A stretch of DNA of 47,542 nucleotides from JAPHTQ01 sp050287105 (lineage in GTDB: Bacteria; Pseudomonadota; Gammaproteobacteria; Thiohalomonadales; Thiohalomonadaceae), in assembly GCA_050287105.1 (NCBI GenBank), contig JBNKBG010000010.1:1-47542 (forward strand), in the 5' to 3' direction. The notes under the pieces were generated by a model. It saw only the letters and a program-made list of their open reading frames with translations, ran no database searches and was not told where the DNA came from. Position 1 is the stretch's first letter; each line of letters starts with the position of its first letter. The position numbers were made by a program, and so were the translations under genes. Below are positions 8,357-18,300 of this stretch, one piece after another.

Positions 8357-11300
8357 TCAGGTGTTGTGGCTTTTCCCGGCCACTGCTTTTAGGAGGTCCA
8401 ATATAGAAGGATAGTCGAATTCGTCGGCCATATGTGAAAGAGCATGGCCGAGTTTCTTATCCAGTTCGGCAATGTGATTTATCGCTGTATGAATACGTTC
8501 TCGATCCAATGACTCTGCCGCATCCCGGAGTTCAGTGAGTATTGTCATTGGTATGGCTTCAAGTTGTGTCGGAGTGAGCGCACTCGGTAAAGGTTTTACA
8601 GGTGCCTCCTCGCTGTAGGTGAATTCGACGCCGAGTAGCTGTGCCATGCTGTCGTAGATTTCGCTGAACTGGTAGGGTTTGCGGACAAAACCATCCATGC
8701 CGGCATTCAGCAGTTCTTCCTGCTGCTCCTTGAAGGCGGAGGCGGTGACGGCGACGATCTTTACTTTCTTGCCATTGCGCATTTTACGGATGCGGCGTGT
8801 GGCCTCGTCACCGTCCATTACCGGCATGCGGTGGTCCATCCAGATCAGATCCGGTTTCCACTCCTTGAATGTCTCCACGCACTCTTCGCCATTGTCGGCG
8901 GTTTTTACCTCCATGCCGATGTCGGTCATCAAATTGGCCAGCAACAACTGGTTGTCGCGGTGATCCTCGGCGATGAGGATGCGATAAGTAGGTTGTCCCG
9001 GTGCCAGTCCCACGACCTCGCCATGGTGCTCGTCACTGAGGCGATCGATATCCATCTCTTCGGCCTCATTTAGCGGCAATTCGACACGGAACAGGGAGCC
9101 TTTTCCCGGCGTACTATCAACGGAAATGGTTCCTTTCATCAATTGCACAAACTGATGCACGATAGAAAGCCCCAGGCCTGAGCCAATATGTGTTTTACCC
9201 TCGGGTAGCTGTACGAAAGGTTTAAACAGGCGCTGTTGATCCTCTTTGCTGATTCCAGGCCCGGTATCCTTGATTTCAATCACCAGATGGTGCCGCGCGT
9301 TGTTTTTAATGCTCAGCCGGATTGTTACAATGCCTTCATCAGTAAACTTGACCGCGTTACTTACCAGGTTGACCAGAATCTGTCGCAGACGTGCTTCATC
9401 GCCCTTGATATAGCGAGGGAATTCTGACGATTGGTCAAGTTCCAGTTGCAATCCTTTTTGTTCTGCCCGCAGGCGCATCATGTCACTGACTTCACGCACC
9501 AGACCCTGCAGATCGAAGGTGGCAATATCCAGTTGTAGTTTGCCTGCTTCGATCTTGGCGATTTCCAGCACGTCGTTGATCAGCTTGAGTAGGTGCTCGC
9601 CACTGTTGTTGATGATGTCGAGGGTTTCGTGCTGGTTTGCATTCAGGTGAGGGTCCTGCTGCATCATTTGGGAAAATCCAAGGATGGCGTTCAAAGGTGT
9701 GCGTAGCTCATGGCTCATATTGGCAAGGAATACACTCTTCGCCTTATTGGCTGTTTCAGCCGCGTCGCGTGCCAGGCGTAATTCCTCGGTACGCTGTTGC
9801 ACGGTTTCTTCAAGATGATCGCGATAGCGTCTTAGTTCATCCTCTCTCAGTTTCTGTTCGGTGATATCCTGCACCGTGCCGACCGAGCGTACAGGTTTGC
9901 CGACAGCGTCATAAAAGGTTTCACATCTTTCATTGACGTATTTGATCCTCCCGCCCTTCATCAACAGGCGGTGAACGATATTGTAGGGCTGCTTGTTTTC
10001 GAGTGACTCGGTATAAGCCGTGTTGACCATTGCCCGATCATCAGGGTGGATTGCGTCGAGGAATGCTTCGTAGGAGGCACCGAATTTATTCTTGTCGATC
10101 TCGAAAATGCGATAGATCTCATCTGACCAGGCCAGTGTGTTATCGATCAGATCGAGTTCCCAGTTGCCTGTATGGGCAAGGCGCTGGGCCTCGACCAGCT
10201 TGCGCTCACTTTCGCGCATATCGCGTAATATCAACAGGCTAGTCAGGCCTTCAGTGAGCCGTCGGCCGATCTCTTCCAGCATCTGTTCTTCCGCAGCTGT
10301 CCAGACACGGTCGTAAGAGCACTGGTGAATGCCGAATTGCCAGGGCTTACCCACCTTTGGGTATATGGCCATGGACATGAATGATTTGAAGCCGTAGCGC
10401 TCGGAGACATCCTTCGGCAGAGGGTGATCGGTTTCTGGACCGAACTTCACTATACCGGGACTGTTCAACAGCAACTCCAGCGTCGTGGCAACCTCCTCAT
10501 CCATCGGTAGCTCTGCATTCAGAATCCCGGCACCCGGGTATTCCGGGCGAGTGCGCTCCATCGGTACGGTCCATGACTTGGCGCTCGGGTCACAGGGATA
10601 CACCAGGAAGGCGCGATCACAAGCAAAGATATGCAGTACCTCGTCGAGTACGTTGCGCATCATGATTTCAAGATCGTTGGTGCTTTGAATGGCGCGATTG
10701 ATACGATCAATATAGGCGAGGAGATCAGCGCGAAGCTGGCGCTCCTGTTCGGCACGTTTGCGTTCGGTGATATCGTGCGAGACGACCATCACGGTGATGA
10801 CATTTCCCGCAGAATCAAACTCCGGGATGAAGCGCGAGTTGGTCCAACGTGTTTCTCCGTCAGGAGTGCGATACGTTTGTTCATCGAAGCTCTCGGCAGC
10901 GGTTTCAATCGCCTGCTTGATGTGAGCCATATAGCGCCCTGGATCGGTAAGCGGTGATGCGGTGGTGGGCGGGTTTCCAAGTGCCTGTCCATTCGGTATT
11001 GCAAACTGTTTTTGTAGTGCAGGATTGATATAAATGCGTTTCAGATCCCGGTCATAGCGCGCGATGTAGTCAGGTGAATGCTCGACCAGGGTGCGGAAAA
11101 GTTGTTCGCTGGTGGCGAGACGCTGCTCTGCTTCCTTCCTGGCGGTGATATCCGTGAGCATGGCAAAAGAGCCACTGAAACGATCACCATCAAATATAGG
11201 TGTGGCTGAAATCAGCAACCAGACATCGCTGCCATCCTTGTGCCGCATGCGTCGCTCATAGACATCGGAAATGTTTCTGCTTCGTTCCTCCATCTTGCGT

Positions 11301-14300
11301 ATATGGTCAACTTCATCATCTTTAGTCATGAATTCGGTGACCTTGCGCTGCATTAGTTCGGCGGCGCTGTAGCCAAGCATTTCTGCCATGCGTTCGTTAA
11401 TAAAGGTAGTGACGAAGTTTTCGTCCTGAATCCAGATGCCTTCGTTGGCCGTATCGAACATCCGCTGATATCTGGCTTCGCTCTCGCGCAGGTCACGCTG
11501 TGTCAGCATGCTGGTAAGGGCATCGCCCAGGCGCCAGCCGATCTCCTGTAACAATTTTTCCTCGTTACTGGTCCAGATACGTGCGTCCGAGCATTGTTGA
11601 ATGCCGAACTCCCAGGCCTTGCCCGTTTTTGGGAACAGTGCGGTGGCCATGAATGACTTAAAGCCGTAGCGCCCGGAAGTAGACGCCGGAACAGGATGGT
11701 CCATGCCAGGACCAAACTGCAGTACACCGGGCGTGTTCAGCAGCAATGCCATCGTAGCCGATACGTCAGAATCTACTGGTATCTCTGCACCTGTGGCACT
11801 TGCGCCTGAAAATCCCGGACGGGTGCGTTCCATCGGCAACGAAAATGTTGAGGCGTCTGGATCGCAGGGATAGAGCAGATAAGCGCGGTCGCAATCAAAT
11901 ATATCGAGCACTTTATCAAGCACGTCACGCATCATGGTCTCGAGATCGTCGGCGCCCTGAATGGCGCGGTTGACCTGATCCATATCGGCAAGGAACTCCG
12001 CATAAAGCTGACGCTCCCTTTCCGCCTGTTTGAGCTGGGTAATATCCTGAATGACCCCTATGACCTTCAGCGGATTACCGCGCTCATCGCGTTGTAATTC
12101 GGCGACAGAGGTAATGATTCGCGGTGCTGAACCGTCCCTGGGATGAATCTCGAATTCGAGGTTATACGATTTCTCTTTTTCGATCAGATCAATCAATGCC
12201 TGGTGTACCCGCTCTCTTTCAGGGATGCAGCGTTCGACTTCATCGGTGGAAAAATCATCTTTTGCCGGATCGAATCCGTAGATGCGCTTGGCTTCATCTG
12301 ACCCCCAAAAATGGGTTGTCTGCAGGTTGTATTCCCAGTTGCCGACATGTCCCATGGCCTGGGCGACGCGGTAGCGATGTTCGCTGGTACGTAGCGCATC
12401 TTCGGTTTGTTTGAGCTCGGTGATGTCGCGGCCGATGGCAAGTACGCCAGTTATCTGGCCCTGCTCGTTGTACTCCGGGGCAAAACGTATGAGATGGGTA
12501 CCCAGGCGACCATCGGACTCGGGTCCAACTAACTCCATGTCACTCGACTCTCCGGTTTCAAGCACATGCCGGATGTGACCCTCGTAGGTAATGCTGTTTT
12601 CGGGACCGCCGAAACCAAGCTCAGTGGGTGTCTTGCCGAGTATCAATTCAGGATCGATGTCGATAACTTGTCGCATTTTGCTGTTGAGATAGCTGGCGCG
12701 ACATTCCCGATCGTAACGGACGATATTGTCAGGGGAGTTTTCCGCCAGGCTACGGAATTGCTGCTCACTTGCGGCTAGTGCCGCGGCAGCTTGTTTGCGC
12801 TCGGTGATATCTCTTCCTTCGGGGATTAGCTGGATAACCCTGCCATCGGCATCAAAGACTGGTTTGAGTGAGAAGTCGATGTAGTGGGTGCTGCCATCCT
12901 GATCCAGATGGGCCGCTTCAAAGCGCACGAATTTTCCGTCCGCGGCCTCACGGACGGCATCACGTAGCTGTTGCTGCAGTTCGGCTGAGTGGTTCCACCA
13001 GGGTGTCTCCCAGAATGGTTTGCCCAATACTTCGCTTTCATCGATACCCGCTAACTCCAGCGCCGCCTGGTTGGATTCCAGCAGTGTGCCGTCAGTCGAC
13101 AGCAGGCCGATGAGCTGGAAACTATGCTCAAAGATGGCGCGGAAGCGTTGTTCGCTGGCGCGCAATTTCTCTTCCATGAGTTTCTGCTCGGTGATGTCTT
13201 GATGGGTGCCGACGCGCCTTATTTCGTTTCCATCGATATCATTTATCCGTCGCCAGCGGTTTCGTATCCAGCGAATTTCTCCATCAGGACGGATAATACG
13301 AAAATTATGGTCATGTTCCATTTTGCCGTCTGCCGACTCCTCCATTTCCTTGAGCAGGAGCGGCAGATCATCAGGGTGTACAATTAACTGGGCCAGTTCT
13401 GGTTTGGGGATTTGTGGTTCACGGCCGAGCATGTTGAAGAATTCATCCGACCAGTAAATCTCACCGGTCACCATGTCATGCCACCAGTTACCAATGTGAG
13501 CAATTTGCTGCGCTTCTTGCAGGAGCTGTTCTTTCTCTTTTAGTTCATGGATATCTCGCCCGATAGCGAGTACGGAAACGATCTGGTTACGCTCATCAAA
13601 TTCTGGCGTGAAACGAATCTGGCCCCAGTGCATCTCACCCCGTGCTGTGCGGAAGGGCATTTCCAAAAAGCTTTCGGCGCCTGTTTCGATCACCTGTTGC
13701 AAGTGATCAATATAGACTTGAGGTGTCTTGATGGGAGAATGTTCCTTTGGTGTTTCACCAATGACATCCTCAGGTGGGATGGAGAAAAGTTTCTGTATTG
13801 CCGGATTGACATAAACGCGGCGATATTCCAGATCGTAACGGGCAATGAAGTCAGGTGAGTTTTCTACGAGAGCCCGGAAGAGTTGTTCACTTTCCAGTAG
13901 TTTCTTTTCAGCTACTTTACGCTCAGTGATGTCCTCGAGCGAGGCGATCATCCCATCGAACTGCCCCGCTTCATCAAATAACGGTGCCGCGTTGATAGAC
14001 AGGAACACTCGTCGGCCATCCGGCCATTGAATGGCATGCTGTATATCTTTTACCGGTTGTCCGGTTGCTTTTACGCGCGTGAAGGGAAGTTGCTCATCAG
14101 GAAAAGGTGAGCCATCAAGAGCGGTAATTTTCCAGGCAGGGGTATTGTATTGAAGTTGCAGTATCTCATCCTTCTCCAGTCCAAGTATCTTTTCCGCCTG
14201 GGGGTTGGCATCAATCATCCGTCCGCTACGATTAACCATGGTGATGCCAACGGGACTGGTAGCATAGATGCTGCTTAACTGATCACGTTGACTGCGTAGC

Positions 14301-14887
14301 GCCTCTTCCGTCTGTTTGCGCTCGTGCTGTAGATGGACGCGATCCAGGGTTACCGCCAGGCTGCTTGCCAGTGAGGTGAGGTAGTCCCTTTCGGTTGGTG
14401 ATGGCACGCGGATACCTTCGTCACCGAATGTACCCATGCCGATGGAGCCCAGGTGTCTGTCGAGAAACAGGATCGGCACGTTGATGATGGTGCGATTGCC
14501 GAGGTGGGCGACGATGGCCTTGTCTGTCCGAGGGTCAGTGCGGGCATCTTCGACGACAACGATATCTCTGCTGCTAGCGATCTCCTCCAGCATCGGGTCG
14601 CCGGGGATGGTTAATCGGGCCGCCTTTTCGTCATGCATGATGGTCTCGGACGCGGTGCCGTCCGCTGCCAGCGGATAGGCATACCGGCCGTCCTGGGAAA
14701 ACAGATAGACCCAGATGGTGGGATAACCGAGTGTTTCCGATACTTCGCGTCGGGCCGCCAGGAGGACGTCGTTGTAGTCTTCGGCCTGTTCAAGTGTACG
14801 GGAGAGACGCAGCAACGACTGGCTGTGTCGATAGAGCTCTTGCAGTGCGGTTTCCTGCCCGCCGCCACTTTTTTTCTGTTTTGCCAT
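8357..14887 (-). CDS. Giant soluble multi-PAS/GAF hybrid histidine kinase
   Basis: About 2176 residues from the ATG at 14887, which has GAGGG nine bases upstream; a TTG three codons earlier abuts that site and is unlikely. No signal peptide or membrane segment is visible, so it should act in the cytoplasm. Approximate order: GAF 15-190; PAS 196, 332, 457, 577, 707 and 832 (start residues); GAF 964-1139; PAS 1139 and 1259; GAF 1391-1555; PAS 1562-1690; HisKA with His1726 in NMSHELRTPLNAILGF; ATPase domain (LVNLVSNAVKF about 1839, GSGLGLS about 1901); receiver about 1970-2080 with Asp2018; helical tail without an Hpt histidine. The second and third GAF modules are clear duplicates (both carry YPCDP and PMERTRP), as are several PAS modules. 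Probably co-transcribed with the REC-HD-GYP gene 19 bases downstream. Confidence 0.93.
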   Translation of the reverse strand: MAKQKKSGGGQETALQELYRHSQSLLRLSRTLEQAEDYNDVLLAARREVSETLGYPTIWVYLFSQDGRYAYPLAADGTASETIMHDEKAARLTIPGDPMLEEIASSRDIVVVEDARTDPRTDKAIVAHLGNRTIINVPILFLDRHLGSIGMGTFGDEGIRVPSPTERDYLTSLASSLAVTLDRVHLQHERKQTEEALRSQRDQLSSIYATSPVGITMVNRSGRMIDANPQAEKILGLEKDEILQLQYNTPAWKITALDGSPFPDEQLPFTRVKATGQPVKDIQHAIQWPDGRRVFLSINAAPLFDEAGQFDGMIASLEDITERKVAEKKLLESEQLFRALVENSPDFIARYDLEYRRVYVNPAIQKLFSIPPEDVIGETPKEHSPIKTPQVYIDHLQQVIETGAESFLEMPFRTARGEMHWGQIRFTPEFDERNQIVSVLAIGRDIHELKEKEQLLQEAQQIAHIGNWWHDMVTGEIYWSDEFFNMLGREPQIPKPELAQLIVHPDDLPLLLKEMEESADGKMEHDHNFRIIRPDGEIRWIRNRWRRINDIDGNEIRRVGTHQDITEQKLMEEKLRASEQRFRAIFEHSFQLIGLLSTDGTLLESNQAALELAGIDESEVLGKPFWETPWWNHSAELQQQLRDAVREAADGKFVRFEAAHLDQDGSTHYIDFSLKPVFDADGRVIQLIPEGRDITERKQAAAALAASEQQFRSLAENSPDNIVRYDRECRASYLNSKMRQVIDIDPELILGKTPTELGFGGPENSITYEGHIRHVLETGESSDMELVGPESDGRLGTHLIRFAPEYNEQGQITGVLAIGRDITELKQTEDALRTSEHRYRVAQAMGHVGNWEYNLQTTHFWGSDEAKRIYGFDPAKDDFSTDEVERCIPERERVHQALIDLIEKEKSYNLEFEIHPRDGSAPRIITSVAELQRDERGNPLKVIGVIQDITQLKQAERERQLYAEFLADMDQVNRAIQGADDLETMMRDVLDKVLDIFDCDRAYLLYPCDPDASTFSLPMERTRPGFSGASATGAEIPVDSDVSATMALLLNTPGVLQFGPGMDHPVPASTSGRYGFKSFMATALFPKTGKAWEFGIQQCSDARIWTSNEEKLLQEIGWRLGDALTSMLTQRDLRESEARYQRMFDTANEGIWIQDENFVTTFINERMAEMLGYSAAELMQRKVTEFMTKDDEVDHIRKMEERSRNISDVYERRMRHKDGSDVWLLISATPIFDGDRFSGSFAMLTDITARKEAEQRLATSEQLFRTLVEHSPDYIARYDRDLKRIYINPALQKQFAIPNGQALGNPPTTASPLTDPGRYMAHIKQAIETAAESFDEQTYRTPDGETRWTNSRFIPEFDSAGNVITVMVVSHDITERKRAEQERQLRADLLAYIDRINRAIQSTNDLEIMMRNVLDEVLHIFACDRAFLVYPCDPSAKSWTVPMERTRPEYPGAGILNAELPMDEEVATTLELLLNSPGIVKFGPETDHPLPKDVSERYGFKSFMSMAIYPKVGKPWQFGIHQCSYDRVWTAAEEQMLEEIGRRLTEGLTSLLILRDMRESERKLVEAQRLAHTGNWELDLIDNTLAWSDEIYRIFEIDKNKFGASYEAFLDAIHPDDRAMVNTAYTESLENKQPYNIVHRLLMKGGRIKYVNERCETFYDAVGKPVRSVGTVQDITEQKLREDELRRYRDHLEETVQQRTEELRLARDAAETANKAKSVFLANMSHELRTPLNAILGFSQMMQQDPHLNANQHETLDIINNSGEHLLKLINDVLEIAKIEAGKLQLDIATFDLQGLVREVSDMMRLRAEQKGLQLELDQSSEFPRYIKGDEARLRQILVNLVSNAVKFTDEGIVTIRLSIKNNARHHLVIEIKDTGPGISKEDQQRLFKPFVQLPEGKTHIGSGLGLSIVHQFVQLMKGTISVDSTPGKGSLFRVELPLNEAEEMDIDRLSDEHHGEVVGLAPGQPTYRILIAEDHRDNQLLLANLMTDIGMEVKTADNGEECVETFKEWKPDLIWMDHRMPVMDGDEATRRIRKMRNGKKVKIVAVTASAFKEQQEELLNAGMDGFVRKPYQFSEIYDSMAQLLGVEFTYSEEAPVKPLPSALTPTQLEAIPMTILTELRDAAESLDRERIHTAINHIAELDKKLGHALSHMADEFDYPSILDLLKAVAGKSHNT

Positions 14888-14989
14888 GGGCGGCAACCCT
14901 CGTACGGAGTAGGTAATGCGGTGTTAGCTTGATATTAGCAGTGATTCCATATCGTCACCGCAGCACTAACCGGGTAGTTTCGTCGGGTA

Positions 14990-15286
14990 TTACGGTGGAT
15001 TTTGCTCCAGCCATCGTTTCCGCTCTTCGGTATAAGCCCACCAGGATTGGGCTTTGCCACCGTCCATAAAGTCGACGATGGAAAGAAAAACATCGATCAC
15101 ACAGGGGTCGTGACGGACACCGGTCTTGCGGCACAAGGCTTCATAGAGCTCGTAGCCGTTTCGACCTATTAACTGTTCCGGAGAGTGGATGCCGATCAGG
15201 CGTAAATCTGCCGCCATCGCCTTGCCGATGTTGGGCAGGTCTTCCAGTTTTTTCACCTTATTGCGTTCGACTTTGGCCGGATTCAT
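14990..15286 (-). CDS. Helix-hairpin-helix protein, 'pathogenicity locus' (Cdd1) type
   Basis: A small protein of 98 residues starting MNPAKVERNKVKKLEDLPNI. The segment LPNIGKAMAADLRLIGI is a helix-hairpin-helix motif like that in TfoX C-terminal domains and in the Cdd1/pathogenicity-locus family; the C-terminal half contains DPCVIDVFLSIVDFM and a Trp-rich end. Such proteins may bind nucleic acid, but no defined function is known to me. The ATG at 15286 is chosen because conservation of this family starts there; an upstream ATG at 15331 would add 15 residues but lacks a Shine-Dalgarno sequence. It precedes the giant kinase gene by 102 bases on the same strand and is divergent from the BvgS-like kinase. 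A 12-bp palindrome (GCACCATGGTGC, 15288-15299) lies immediately upstream of the start. Confidence 0.8.
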   Translation of the reverse strand: MNPAKVERNKVKKLEDLPNIGKAMAADLRLIGIHSPEQLIGRNGYELYEALCRKTGVRHDPCVIDVFLSIVDFMDGGKAQSWWAYTEERKRWLEQNPP

Positions 15287-15390
15287 AGCACCATGGTGCC
15301 GTGACGACGGCAGTTCACGCAAGGTGGGCATGTTCTACACTTTGTGGGCTGGTGGTCGTTACAGGTCAAAGAAGACAGGGATACACAATA

Positions 15391-18300
15391 ATGACAATAC
15401 GTGGAGCAGCGCTTTTTTGCCTGTTGAGTTGTCTGCTTGGGGGGGTCGGCAGGGCAGAAACCACGCTCATACTAAGTGATACCGAGCAGGCCTGGTTGGC
15501 CGATCATCAGCGGATTGAGGTGGGGGTGATGAACGCCTGGCCGCCGATGGATTTCGTCGATGAAAAAGGACGCTCCGTCGGTATCGGTGCCGATTTTGTC
15601 CGTGCCATGAACCGGCGCCTGGGCGGTGTTCTGCAGCTACATCCCGGTAGCTGGGACGATATCTACGCAGCGGTACGGGATAAGCGCCTGCCCGCCCTGA
15701 TCGGCATTACCCCTCACCCTGAGCGGGGCAAGGATTTCCTCTTTACCGATCCCTACCTCACCATTCCCTATGTGATCATTGCCCGCCGCGGTAGCCCCTA
15801 TGCCAAACGTCTTGCCGATCTGCGCGGACGGCGTGTGGCAGTGGAGAAGGGGTTTGTCATGACCCGTATCCTGGCGGAGAAGTATCCGGATGTGGCCATG
15901 CGGGAGTACGCCAGCACCAGTGATGCCCTCGATGCGGTGGCCAGGGGGGAGGCCGATGCCTATGTAGGTAACCGCGCAGTGGCGCTCTATTTAATAGAAC
16001 ATGAGCTGATCTCCAATCTGCAGATCCAGGGCAAAATCGATGACATCGCTTCGGTCAACGCGGTCGGTGTGCGCAGGGACTGGCCGATCCTGCGGGATAT
16101 CCTGCAAAAGGCGCTGGCGGATATCAGCGAGCAGGAGCGTAGCGCCATTCTTGGTAAATGGGTCAACGTCGAGCGACGCGGAACGGCGAGCGAAACCTTG
16201 TCGTTGAGCAAAAACGAGCAGCAGTGGCTCAAAGAGCATCCCGTGTTACGGCTAGGTCTCGATCCCGTATGGGAGCCGATTGAATTCATCGATGAGAAGG
16301 GACAATACCGTGGCATCTCTTCCGCCTTTATGCAGCGGTTGGCCGGGATGTTGGGCGTGACGCTGCAATTCGATCCAAAACAGACCTGGGAAGAAGCGGT
16401 GGAGCGGGCACGCAAGGGGGAAGTCGATGTGATGCCTGCCCTCAATCCATCACCCCAGCGGGCGGAGTTTCTCCGGTTCACCAAACCCTATCTCCATTTT
16501 CCGTTCATGATCTTTACCCGCAAGGATGCACCGTTGATTACCGGTATGGAGGATCTTGCGGGCATGCGTATTGCGGTGGAGCGTAACTACGTTACGCGCG
16601 AGTATCTGGAGCGCGATTATCCGATGTTGCAGCAGGTGCTGAGTGAGGGCACTCCGGAGGCGCTGCGAATGGTGAGCACCGGCAGGGCCGATGCCTATGT
16701 GGGCAACCTGACCATGGCCAGCTATATGCTCGACAAGCTGGGCCTGGGCAATCTCAAGGTGGCGGCGCCTGCACCGTACAGCAACGATCTCGCCATAGGC
16801 GTGCGCAAGGATTGGGCGGAACTGGTGCCGATCCTCAACAAGGCATTGGCGACCATTGGTGATGACGAACGGCGTGCCATCCGTCAGAAGTCGTTGGCGA
16901 TCCGCTATGACGTGGAGGTCAATTACACCCTGCTATGGAAGGTGGTGGCGGGGGCGGCAGGACTGCTGCTGCTAACCCTGCTGTGGTTGGCGCAGACCAA
17001 ACGGCAGAAAGCAGCGCTGGCGAAGGCCAAGGCCGAGGCGGAGCAGGCCAACCGCTTCAAGAGTTACTTCCTGGCCAACATGAGTCATGAAATCCGCACG
17101 CCGATGAACGCCATCATGGGTTTCAGCTACCTGGCGCTGCAGACCGAACTGAGCACGCGCCAGTACCACTATATGGACAAGATCCACGCCTCGGCCCAGG
17201 CGCTGTTAGGGGTGATCAACGACATCCTCGACTTTTCCCGCATCGAGGCGGGCAAACTGGAGATAGAGAACGTCCCCTTCTCCCTCGACGAGGTCTACGA
17301 GAACCTGGCCAACATCACCATGATGCGGGCGGAGGAGAAGGGGCTGGAACTCACCTTCCAGCATGCCTCCGTTGTGCCCGACAGCCTGGTTGGCGATCCA
17401 TTACGCCTCGGCCAGATACTGGCCAATCTGGTGGGCAACGCGATCAAGTTCACCGAGCGGGGCGGGATAACGGTCAGTGTCGACAGGGGACGACAGGAGG
17501 AGAAACGGGTGTGGCTGCGCTTCAGCGTCAGTGATACCGGCATAGGTATCCCGACGGAGCAGATCCCGCGGCTATTCGGCGCGTTTACCCAGCTGGACGA
17601 TTCCACCACCCGCCGCTACGGTGGCAGTGGTCTCGGTCTCAGCATCTGCAACCATCTGGTGCAGCTAATGGGCGGTGAAATTGAGGTGCGGAGCGAGTTG
17701 GGCAAGGGCAGCACGTTTACCTTCCGCCTGCCCTTCGCGCCGGGCAAGGCGGCAGCGTTTGAGTTGAAACCAGATCCGGACCTGCGGAACTTGCGTGCCC
17801 TGGTGGTCGACGATAATCCCTCGGCACGGGAGATCCTGGCCGAACGACTCGCCTCTTTCACCTTCGAAACGGCAACCGCGAACAACGCCAGCGAGGCGAT
17901 GCAACAACTGGAGTCGGCAGAGCGGGAGGGACGGCCTTTCAAACTTGTCCTGATGGACTGGCGTATGCCCGGAGTGAACGGGGTCGAGGCGGGGCGGCAG
18001 ATCAAGCATGGCGGCGAGCTGCTGCATGTTCCGGCGGTGATTCTGGTGACCGCCTACGGTCGTGAGGAGGTGATGCGTCAGGCGGAGGCGGCAGGGCTGG
18101 ATGGTTTCCTGATCAAACCGGTCAGCCCCTCAACCCTGTTCGATACCGTGATCCGTGTGCTGAACGGAACCGGCGAAGCCGTGACGAGTGCGCAGGGTGT
18201 CGCGGCACAGGGTTACCTTGAGGGTCGTGTGTTACTGGTGGAGGACAACACAGTCAACCAGCAGGTGGCGCGGGAGATCCTGGAGGGGATGGGGATAACG

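Noticed and set aside
8357..14887. Long ORFs on the plus strand opposite the giant kinase
   Set aside because: They mirror the codon pattern of the PAS and GAF repeats, have no ribosome sites and no recognisable domains.
15301..15390. Extra 30 codons at the start of the BvgS-like kinase
   Set aside because: The GTG at 15301 lacks a ribosome site, and a proper signal peptide begins at the ATG at 15391.
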